Positions 36,001 through 48,000 of a stretch of 64,000 nt of DNA are shown in pieces. The stretch's first letter is position 1. Every line of letters starts with the position of its first letter. Both the position numbers and the translations under genes were made by a program. The stretch is taken from contig NW_026570285.1 in NCBI RefSeq assembly GCF_019649055.1, forward strand, positions 682,001 to 746,000, in the 5' to 3' direction. The notes under the pieces are model-generated. The model ran no database searches. It was not told the DNA's origin and saw nothing but the letters and a program-made list of their open reading frames with translations. Source of the stretch: Paramacrobiotus metropolitanus. Its lineage: Eukaryota > Tardigrada > Eutardigrada > Parachela > Macrobiotidae.

Positions 36001-39000
36001 CATCGCCGAGCATTTGTTCGGTGAAGCGGGATTGAAACACCCGGATTTATCGCTGCGCGCGCCCCGCCCCACGGCGGGCCGCTATGAGCAGATCGAGGGA
36101 TACTGGATTGCGTGCGGCCAGCTGAAGCCCGAGCTGGATAAGCAATACATCCTCACCGAGACCGTCAAGAGCAATCTGACGGAAGTGGCGCGCGCCGTCT
36201 CCGCTGGGTGAGTTCCCGGATTTGTTTTTCAATTTTTGTAGAATTAAATTTAATTTTTTTGGTAAGTAATTTGAAGTAATTAACCCGTGTTAATCTGCGT
36301 ATTTATAATTTAATGTGTGGATTTTACCCTGTATTTTAATTCTGATTTAATTGATGAAGTTCAGCCGTATAATTTTATTGTCAGTATTTTAATTTGGATT
36401 CTAGAATTTTATCGCAAATTAATTTGAGTAATACATAAATTAACCGTGGAAGTTACTTTTACTTGTAATTTAATTTGGGTGATATTTTAAATTAAGCGTA
36501 TAATTTTAATTGTAATTTAATGGGGTGAATTTTTGAATTAACGGTGGAATTTCGTTTTAATTGTCTATTAATTTTTATAAAATTTAATTACGCGCTGGTG
36601 TATGTGTTTAGACAAGTGCCGGTGCTGCTGCAAGGCGAGACGTCCATCGGGAAGACGAGCCTGATCACGTGGCTGGCGCGGGCCACCGGCAACCGCTGCG
36701 TGCGCCTCAACAACCACGAGCACACCGACCTGCAGGACTACCTCGGCTCCTACCAGCCCAACGAGGACGGCAAACTGGTCTTCTGCGAAGGTCGGCATTT
36801 TAACCACTTACTGCGCCGTGCAGAAAAGTAATTGTCCTGTAATTAGGAATTCTGGTGGACGCCGTGCGGAAAGGCTACTGGATTATTTTGGATGAATTGA
36901 ATCTGGCGCCGTCCGACGTTCTCGAAGCACTAAATCGGGTAAATCATCCAGAAAAATTATGTACGAATTTCGGTTTAAAATTTAAAATTAATAATGAATT
37001 AAAACTGAAAAAAATTAATGAAAATAAAAATTATTAATAAAATAAATTGGAATTAATTTAAATTTTAAAATTACAATGGATATTAAAAGTAATATTAAAT
37101 TAAGTTAAAATAATATGGAATATTTTTCTGTTATTGCAGTTGTTGGATGCCAATCGTGAGCTGTTCATCACGGAGACGCAGCAAATAATCCGCGCGCATC
37201 CGCACTTTATGCTGTTTGCCACGCAGAATCCGCCCGGCTATTACGGTGGTCGCAAAGTGAGTCTTTTTAGCCGGAAAAAAATTCTCGGTGAATTTTAAAA
37301 ATTTGCTGTGTAGGCGCTGTCGCGTGCCTTCCGTAACCGCTTCATCGAGATGCATTTTGACGAAATTCCGCGTGAAGAACTGGAGAAGATCCTGCAGCAG
37401 CGCTGCGATCTGCCGGAAGCCTATGCCAAGAAGATGATTTCCGTAATGGTCGACCTACAGGTAAACTGATTTATATTTAATTTGTCCCAAATAAATACGT
37501 GGACTTATTTTAAATTTATTCCAAATTTAATTGGATTTATTTTAAATTTATCCTAAATAATACTTGGATTTATTTTAGATCTATGCAGAATTTAATTGGA
37601 TTTAGTTTAAATTTGTTTTAAATAATAATTACTGGCTTTAATGTTTTTGCAAAATTATAATTTTTATTTTGCATTAATTAAATAATTCTTTGCACTGTGT
37701 TGTGTTTAGGCGTTGCGGAAGAACAGTGGAATTTTCGCGGGAAAGCAGGGCTTTATTACACTGCGCGATCTTTTCCGCTGGGCAGAACGCTACCGCACCG
37801 CGACGGCTCCCACGGAAAATAAATTCTACGATTGGTCGCAACATCTGGCTGAACACGGTGAGCACGGTTTATTTTAACCTAATTAACTGGACTATTGATT
37901 ATGATTTTTTAAAATTATTTTTCCATTTTCTTAAATTATTGGTTCTCTTTTTTCAGCAACATTGCTGTATAATTTAATTTCATTGAATTAATGAAATTAT
38001 TCATTAAGTATTTTTAAAAAGCATTTTTCTTTAGTTTTTCTGTTTTGGTAATTTTTTTAGAATTTAATTCAGTGACCTTCCAATTTTAGGTTTTTTGTTA
38101 CTGGCGGGGCGGGTGCGGCGCAGCGATGAAGCGGACGTGGTGAAGAGTGTCGTGGAGAAGGAATTTAAAGTCGGCATTAATTTGGAGCAGTTATTCGGCT
38201 CATTTGATCACCAGCCCAGTTCCATCACCAGTCAAGCGGTCGCGCAAAACTTTAAAAATTCCCATTCGGAGGAATTGCGGCATTTGGTGTGGACGTCCAA
38301 CTGGCAGCGCTTGGTGGTGCTGGCCGGCACGGCGCTGCAGTACGGCGAGGCGGTCCTGCTCGTCGGCGACACCGGGTTCGTCCACAAATTACTGTTTTAT
38401 ATACGTAATTTTTTAGAAAAATATTCCTTTAATTTTAGATTTCTGTTTGCGTTTTTCCAGGTGTATTCCCATTTTTACCCGTTTATTGTTTCATATAGTT
38501 ATTTACTTTTAAAATATTTACTCAAGCTCTTTGTGTATAAGAAATAAATAAGCAAGCGTATCTGTAGAAGAAAAAAACCAGAAATGTTTTTTAAAAAATA
38601 TTTCTTTATTTTTGGATTTTTGTTTGCAGTTTTCCAAATTTATTCCCGTTTTAATGTTTCAAAAAGTTATTTAGTTGTATAATATTTATTCAGCTTCTCT
38701 GTGTTTTAAAAAGTAAACAATCAACCATATCTGTGGACGAACAAAATCAGAAAATTGTTTTTAAAAAATATTTCTTTTATTTAGATTTTTGTTACGTTTT
38801 TCCAAATTTGTTCGCATTTTCATCTGTTTAATTTTTCGTATGGTAATTTATTTTTATAATTTTTATTCTGCTTCTTTGTGTTCTAAGAATGAATAAGCAA
38901 ACACCTCGGCAGACGAAAAAATTAAAAAAAATTAGCAAATTAGAAAGCAAAATTAAAATTAAATAGGCAAACCGCCGAAAATTATTTTTTATTTTTTTAT

Positions 39001-42000
39001 ATACATTTTTTCGTTTATTAAATTTATTTATTCCCGGTTATTTAGCTGCGGAAAAACCACCGTGTGCCAGTTATACGCGGAAATAAACTAAAAAATAAAT
39101 AAGCAAACCGACGAAAATAATTTAGTTAATTTTTATATACATTTCTTCGTTACGAAATTTATTATTCCCGGTTAATTAGCTGCGGAAAAACCACGGTTTG
39201 CCAGTTATACGCGGAACTTCAGCGACTACAGCTCCTTTCCGTCAACTGCCACATGAACACGGAGACCGCCGACTTCCTGGGCGGTCTCCGTCCCGCCCGC
39301 CATCCCGCCGCCTCCGGGAAACTCTTCGAGTGGAACGACGGCCCGTTGGTGGCCGCCATGACACAGGGCGCCGTGTTCCTCTTGGACGAGATCTCCCTGG
39401 CCGACGACGCGGTTCTGGAGCGTCTCAATTCGGTCCTGGAGCCGGAGCGGAGCCTGGTGTTGACGGAGAAGGGCGCCGCCGCCGCCGCGGGCGGGCGGCT
39501 GGATGTCAGCGAGGTGCGCGCGGTGGAAGGGTTCCGCCTGGTGGCCACCATGAACCCCGGCGGGGATTTCGGGAAGAAGGAACTGTCGCCGGCGCTGCGG
39601 AATCGGTTCACCGAGATCTGGTGTCGGAATTTGAACGTTCCGGATGATTTGCGACTGGTCATGGAGCAGAATTTGTGGCCGGGTGCGGGAACATTGCGCG
39701 GGGTTTTTATTACGGCGATTTGTGAATTTATCGAGTGGATGGTGCAGCAAAATAACAGGTTAGTGCTAATGTCCTGAATATGTATTTCTTCCCCGAAATC
39801 AAGTTAATTTAACATTAATAGTTGCTGATTTGCAGTTAAAAATTTGAAAATCAAAAAGGGAATTTTCAAACTCTGTTTTCGAATAATATTGTTATAAAAC
39901 AACAAATCAAATGAATTTGATATTTATGATTAATGATGTATCATGATTTTCAGCAGTGATTAATTTTCACTATATTTTATTAAATCGGCAATTTTTTAGC
40001 GTATTCAATTTCTCCATCTAAAATTATTTGTATAATTTCCAAAAAGTAAAATTTTTTCGTTCAAGTCGTATTGAATACTGGAAGCCCGGTTTGATTTTGA
40101 AAATGATGTAATTTAAAGCGTGAAACGTGCAGCGTCTGAAATAAATTGAATAAATGTTAATAAACTAACCAAATAATTAGTTATTTAATGAAATTTCTTA
40201 GGTTGTTGGTGAGCACGCGCGACGTGATGAGCCTGATAAAATTCATGAATTCTTTCGTGTCCGCCCCGTCGGAGGGTTTGTGCCGGTCCTTGAGCGGGCA
40301 GCCGCATCTGGCGTATTATCACGGATGTCTCACCGTCTTCCACAGTCTACATAGTGGAATGGATAGCGAAAGTATTGCGCAGTTTATTGGCGCGCAATTC
40401 CACACTGATCTCTTCGCTCTGTATTTTGCTGGACTGGAAATCGCGCTTCCGTTGGATTTATCTGGGGAATTACTCGTCGATAAAGACGAGTATTTTGGCG
40501 TTGCGCCGTTCGTCGTCAAAAAGAACCCGGTACGTGTATAATTTTTAAAGAAAACTAAAATCAAAAATAACTCAAATAACCTCATAAAAAATAAAACACC
40601 GGAAAAAGCTTCGCTGAAATAAAAATAAATTCTAACAAAATAATTTAAATGAACTTTATATCGAAATAAAGAAAATACATATAAAAATGTATGCGGTGGT
40701 AAATTTATAAAGAGACCGGTTTTATTTCATAGAATGCGGTGCGCGCTGTGCCGGTCAGTTACAGTTTCGAGGCGGACAGCGTGAAGAAGAATTTATTGCG
40801 GATTATTCGCGGGATGGCTGTGACGAAGGGCGTCCTATTGGAGGGATCGCCCGGCATCGGCAAGACCAGCATCGTCACCGCCTTGGCGCGCGCCTGCGGC
40901 TACGACGTCGTCCGGATTAATTTGTCCGAGCAGACCGTAAGCCCGCCACATTTTTCTATTTTAATCCAATTTAAATTGAAACAAACTGATAAAAATTCAT
41001 AAATAAAATATAATAAATGTCATATTATTATCCGAATTAATTGTAATTAATTCTCCGCGAGGTGTATAATTGATAGGAATTGAATATCCTGCAGTTAATT
41101 CTCTGTGTATATTGTGTATATTCGGAAGTCTAAAATTGCAATACGTAAATTACGCCCAATTAAATGAATTAAAAATTGCTTAAATAAATAAAAATTGATT
41201 TTTGGGACAGGATATATCGGAGTTATTCGGCGCCGACATGCCGGTCTGCTCCGACGCCAGCGAGGGCTTATTCGCGTGGCGCGACGGCCCCTTCCTCCAG
41301 GGCCTCAAACGCGGCAGCTGGATCCTTCTAGACGAACTCAACCTGGCCTCCCAGTCCGTCCTGGAGGGTCTCAACGCCTGTCTGGACCACCGCGGGACCG
41401 TCTTCATCCCCGAACTGAACCGCACCTTCACCGTCGACACGACCACCACCCGCATCTTCGCCTGCCAGAACCCCTGGCCCAGGGCGCCGGCCGCAAGGGC
41501 CTCCCGCAGTCCTTCTTGAATCGCTTCACGCAGGTGCTGATGGAGGCGTTGAGCGACGGGGATTTGTTGGAGATTTGTTGTCGGATGTATCCGGCCGTGG
41601 AAAAGGTCACGGTGGAGCGGATGTTGGGGTTTAATGCGGCGGTGGAGGCGGCGGTGGGGGCGGGGCGGTTGGGGGTGGAGGGGCGGCCGTGGGAGTTTAA
41701 TCTGCGCGATGTCATGCGCTGGTGTGATTTGTTGTTGGAGCGAGAGGAAAAGGATGATGGTGGGAATTATCAGGCGGCGCTGGTGGATTTGCTGTATGCC
41801 GCTCGATTCCGCACCACGCAGGATCGACAACTGGTACTCTTATATTAATTTTGAATATGTTTTAAGATTTATTAATAAATTTAAGTAATTTATTTTTAAA
41901 TAAATTACAGTTATTTTAGAAATCGAAAATTTTCATTTTATATAATCACTAATCAGTTCAAATCAATTTCAAACATTTAATTTTAAACTGATTAATGAGC

Positions 42001-45000
42001 GGATTTGTAAAAAAAAACATGATGGGTAATTTCTTGAATTCGAAATTCAAATTACTAAAAAAAAGCTGATAAGGTTGGCGCTAAAATGCTGTAAATAATA
42101 ATAAATAGTGTTTCTGTTAAATAATAATAATTAAATGATGTATTACATACGTACCTATATGATTTGCGCAGATATGGCAACTGGCGGAAGAGATTCTGGG
42201 AATATCCGTAACCAGCGGGTCGGTGCCGGCGCGGCAGTTTCTGCGCTGCGAGATCACGGAATCATCCCTCCATCTGGGCGTCGTGTCGTTGGACCGGAAA
42301 ACGTTTACCATCGCGGACTCTGTCCTGGATTTGCAGCTGCTGCAGTCGCAGTCGGCGCTGCTGGAGAAATTGGCTTTCTGCATTAAACACAACTTTGTCT
42401 CCCTTCTCGTGAGTTTTGTAAAAGCATGACCTCAAGTTATAATTATAAATAGTAAAAAAAGGTTAAAGAAACAGATTAATAAATTTCAGATAAGTTAGCA
42501 ATAAATTTCAATTTGAACAATTGGAAATCAATGATTTAAAAATAGTAACAGATATCCAGCATTGAAAAATAACGTTAAATGAATTATTTAAAAATATTAA
42601 CAAATTAAACTAAAATAATGCTTTTGAAAATCGTAAAAAATTCCCAGAATTTGCGGCAGAATGCCTGACATTATTTGCAGGTGGGCGGAGCGGGTGTAGG
42701 CAAAGCGGCGGCGGTGCATTTGCTGGCGGCGTTATGTGGACAGCGATTGGAGACGATGTATCTGAACAGCGCCCTGGACGCCACGGAATTACTGGGCGGC
42801 TTCCAGCAGGTCAGCCAGGCGTCGGCCGCCTCCGCCGGGCGCTTCGAATGGCGCGACAGTGTGGTGGTGCGGGCCATCCGCGACGGCGGCTGGCTGCTCC
42901 TCGACGGCGCCAATCTGTGCAGGTACGTTTTTCTCCTTCGCTTAGTGTTGGCGAAATTTTTAGAAAATTTTTAAAAAAATTATTTTGCAGCGCGGCGGTT
43001 TTGGACCGGCTGAACTCGGTGCTGGAGCCCCACGGGGAGCTGCTGCTGTCGGAATGCGGCACGGTGGGCGACGCGGTGCCCTGCATCAAACCACATCCCA
43101 ACTTCCGGTCCGTACATAATTGTGTAAATATTGCAACAAATGTATTTATTTTGTTTTTTCATAATTTTAGTATGGCTTGTGCCTTTTTTTTTATTGTATT
43201 TTTATTACTTTTGCTTTTTTTGTAAACTATTGTTTTTTTTACAGATTTATTCATATTGCTTGTACATATTATGCTTTCTTTTTAATAATTTTGTTCTCCT
43301 TATCCTCCGTTATTTTATTGTCATTTTTCGCACATTTTTTTCTATTGTTTTTTATGGCTTGTGTCTTTTTTGTTAAATTTTCTATTAATCGCATAATAAT
43401 TTAGGTTGTTCCTGGTGATGGATCGAAAGTACGGTGAATTATCCCGCGCGATGCGTAATCGCGTCATCGAGATCTTCGTCCCGGCGCTGCTGAATCAGCG
43501 CGATGAAGAAGCGCTGGCGGTGCAGCTGGGCGTACCGCTGAACGACATCGGTGTCGTCTTAAAGGGCCTGCACCATCAGATCCCGTCGAAAGGTAGGTTT
43601 CTCTAAATTGCAGAAATTCTGTCCACTGAAATGTTTAATTTGTTACATTTTCAGATATGTTTTTAATCATTTGTGCATAATTGTTTATAGATTTATCCGT
43701 GGCGGCGTTGCGCGACGTGGTGGAAGAAACGATGATGCGACGGCGCAGTGGCGAACGACTGGACGCCGCCCTATCCAAAGCCGTCTCCAGTGTGGTTGCA
43801 TCGCCACATCCGCTCGCAAACGATACGGTAATTATGTTGTCGCGGCTTTTCTTGGATAAATTACCGAAATTTGTCAGTTCATGCATTTCATGTTTTTTTT
43901 TGGCTATCTCTTTTTTTAACATTTTCAGTTTATAAGTTTCTTATTCTTTTGGTTTCGAAAAACTTGTATGTTTCAGTTTGTATCTATTTTTAAAATATTC
44001 CCCACTTTTATTTCTTGTCAGTATTTTAAATTTTTTATTTTTTAATTTGCTTTTATTTCTTGACGGTTTTAAAAATTTTATAAATTTGTATGGTGTGTAA
44101 TTTTGCCGGTTTTTTTGGCTTTATAAATTTATAAATTACCGAAATTTGTCAGTTCATGCATTTTATGTTTTTTTTTGGCTATCTCTTTTTTTAACATTTT
44201 CAGTTTATAAGTTTCTTATTCTTTTGGTTTCGAAAAACTTGTATGTTTCAGTTTGTATCTATTTTTAAAATATTCCCCACTTTTATTTCTTGTCAGTATT
44301 TTAAATTTTTTATTTTTTAATTTGCTTTTATTTCTTGACGGTTTTAAAAATTTTATAAATTTGTATGGTGTGTAATTTTGCCGGTTTTTTTGGCTTTATA
44401 AATATATAAATTACCGAAATTTGTCAGTTCATGCATTTTATGTTTTTTTTTTGGCTATCTCTTTTTTTAACATTTTCAGTTTATAAGTTTCTTATTCTTT
44501 TGGTTTTGAAAGACTCTGTATGTTTCAGTTTGTATCTAGTTTTAAATTTTTTTTATTTCTTATTTTTTGTCTTGCCGGTTTTAAAATTTTTATAAATTTG
44601 GATGGTGTGTAATTTTGCCGGTTTTATTGGCTTTATAAATTTTTATATATCAGTTTTGATTTTTTTAAAAGTTCTGTAAGCTTAATAATTGATTTGTATT
44701 TTTGATTGGTTTTAATTTTTCTAATTTTGAGTATTATGTGTACAGCAAGTGGCATTGTTGGCGAATGGCGATCCGGCGCCGGTATTGATCCATCCACCGT
44801 TTCCGGTCGTTGTCCGGGATGTTGTGTCCCATCCGGCGCAGACCAACACGCTGCGCCACCGACACGTTGTGGAATTTATTACCCGACAATCGCACCGGAA
44901 AGACGCGCAGCCGATTGTGTTGGCGACGTGCCTGGAGATTTTCTTCCTCACCGCTTCATCAACGGAAGCGCGTCTAAGAAAAATCAGCGCGGAGGAATTT

Positions 45001-48000
45001 TTATCCACCAGCGGTGTGCTGTTTCCGATGCAGCAAATGGTAACTTGAAATTCCAATCGAAATCATAAGAAATAAAATTTTAACGGTTAATTTCCTGATT
45101 ATAATAATAAAATCGATATTTTTCAGCGGTCAAGTTTTCGATTTTTTATTTTTAAATTAAGTTTTGTATTTTTTTTATTTTTTTGAGAAATTTAGCCCGT
45201 TTTGGTTTCGAAAATAACAAATGATTTGAAATACAAATGATTTGCAAGTCAGAAATGGAAAACAAATGGTAAATTTATTTTCCGAATATTTTTCTGTATT
45301 GGAAATGAAGAAATTAAATAAATATTAATACAAATAATAAAATCGATATTTTTCAGCGGTCAATTAGTTGCTTTTTGTTCAGTCGTTTTTTTTATGAATT
45401 CCAAAATTACTTGAATAATTATCAAAAAATGCAGTTTTTAATTTTTAAAATTATTTTTTTATTTTTTTTGAAAATACGTTTTTAATTTTTTTAATTTTAA
45501 AATAAGTTTTTTTTATTTTTTTGGTAAATTCAGCTCGTTTTGGTTTCGAAAATATTTTGAAATAAAAATAATTTGCAAGTCAAACAGGAAAAAAACAATT
45601 GTAAATTTATTTTTCGAATATTTTTTAAGGGAAACGAAAAATTAAATAAAATATATTAAGTGAAATATTTTTCCTAAATTTAGGAGATGGAAAATTGGCC
45701 GGAGCGACCGGAAGCCCGTCGCTGGCTGGTATCCTGGATTTTCCGCACATCCAGCACGGCCGCTCCCGATTTCTCCCTATCCAGCCTCCAGCGCGACGTC
45801 CTTGAACATTTTTCCATCGTCCAACAATTTACGCATCAAGAAATTCAGCGTGGTGCTCTCGGAGTGGAAAGTTTCGTCGCGGGAATGTGGTTGCGCAGTT
45901 TGGCGATTTTATTACAGCGTCCGCTGGATCGCAGTTTGCTCAGTTTAATCTGGATGCTGTTTGTGAAAAATATCCACCCGATCGATGAAATTATCGAAAA
46001 ATCTGCCGGGAAATTAAACACGCAGTTGCAGATTACGCAGGATAAAGAGCGGATTCGTTTTCGACGGTGTTTCGATACCGTCCGACCTTTCGCTACGGAA
46101 AATGAATTTTCGAAGCATCGAATTTTATCGGAATGCCGGTTTTCCGCGGATTCACTGGAGAACGAAAAAACCTGGAGTATTTTGAAAAAATCCCTGGAGA
46201 TTGGCGACAGCGAAGGTGTCTCCGACTTCCGGTTGATTTTTAACATGGATTTATCCGCGGTTTTTGTTAAAAAAACAATCAGCGGAAATGTCGGCGATTT
46301 TATGGAAAAAATCACGGAAAATTGCCGGTTTTTTCCGGATGCGGTTCGCGAAATGGTAGTTTATTCGGTGTTTGATTTATCTATGAAATCCGTGGAATTT
46401 GATGTTGGAAAAAACGTGGCGGGTGAAATTTTCACCGAGGAATTTTCTTTACCAACGGAAAATCGCATTTTACACGAAATCGTCAAAAAATTCATTTTCG
46501 GGAATTCGGAAAAGGTCACGGTTGCGTTGAAAGATGTGGACGGTGTGGTACAGCGATTTGGGGAGTTGCGCAGTGTTTTTTGGAGAAAGCTGCAATGCCG
46601 GCAGTTGAAGTTATCGGAAAAAGAGCAAACTGATTTTTTCCTGAATTTCTGGAACGCCCGATTGCGGACGGAAGCGACCCGTCCGCAAGAATTATGGAAA
46701 ATTCTGGCTAATAACGGGAATTTTGAAGGAGACGCCGGGAAGTTGGAGGAAAATGTTTTGGTTTGTGTGGAGATGTTGGTGGGGGAGAATGAGCGGCGCA
46801 GCGAGCCGGCGGATTGGATCGCGTTGGGAATTTGCGGGATGAAGGTGTTCTCCCCGCCCACCGTGGATCCCGTGCAGAAAGTACGGGTTAAACGGCAGTG
46901 TCTCGCGCAACAGGTTGGTGCTTATAAAAATTATTTAAAGAAATTAAACATCGATCTTTACAAGGTTTTTCTGTACAAATAAATTAATAATGGACTAGTA
47001 CAAATAATACAAATAATTGTTTTATTAATTTTTATTAAGCGAAATTGCGAAGTAATCGATTAATTTTTTTAAAATCTTCAAGAAACACAAAAAGCCGATA
47101 AATTTGCTATAATTGTGTGAAGTACTTTCTATTCCAGTAATAAGTAACAACTTAATTTTAAGTATTCTTCCTAAAACGAGCAGAAAACTTGCGCGTATTT
47201 TTATTAATATGAATTTTTCAAGTTTAAAAAAAATCAAATTTTGAGGAAGCAAAAATCGAATGAATTTCTTTTAAATGAGAAAAGTGCCTATGAATAGAAA
47301 TTTTTAAAAAAAGGAATTAATGTTTCAAAGGTTGTTGAACAAATAAAAATATTAATAATGTTTTTAAATTGTGGATAATTCTGCCCGGTTTTTGGTAACT
47401 GTAAAATATTAATTTGTTTCGAGATTGCGTGATTGTTAAGTACGTGTGCTATTAGGAGGATGATTGCCAAACGAGTCTGCACGTGGTGGAAGGTTATTTC
47501 ACGCGTTTATACGGCTCCGCCGATCCCGAAAATTACGACCCGCTGCTCAGTCAGCCGTATCACGCCCACCTGGCATTCTGCCGGCAGAAATTAGCCAAAC
47601 TGCAAGCGCTACCGGAAGTCTACCGGCCCGGGAATTCCACCGTATGTGCATTTTTCCTCTTGCGATTTTTACCAGTTTTAATTTATTTTTAAATTATTTT
47701 ATAATTTTTCTATTAATAAAATGTTTTTTTTGGCAGTATTTTGCGATGGTGCAAGATGCGGGTTACGTCCGTGAGAACTGCTTGAAGACCGGAATTGAAC
47801 TGTCCCGCGCGTTAGCGGAGAAAGATGCCTCGAAGAGGAAACCAGTCGTCGATCAGCTGGGTAGCTGGTTGCTCAGTGTGGTCGCGGTTGTGGACGAGCT
47901 GAAACGCAAGTATTTGGTCTATCGCGATATTCTCCTCCCGTTTCTCTCCAGTCTTCACCAGGTATGACATTTTACGATTATTTGAAAAATAATTTTTCGG

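Noticed and set aside
39046-39082. Genuine alternative exon for the AAA4 P-loop
   Set aside because: The copied frame meets a stop within a few codons and has no plausible donor that keeps the midasin frame.
41195-41848. Separate 217-codon gene in another frame
   Set aside because: Its second half is midasin exon 24 after the one-base break near 41478, and its first half is the out-of-frame shadow of the same exon.
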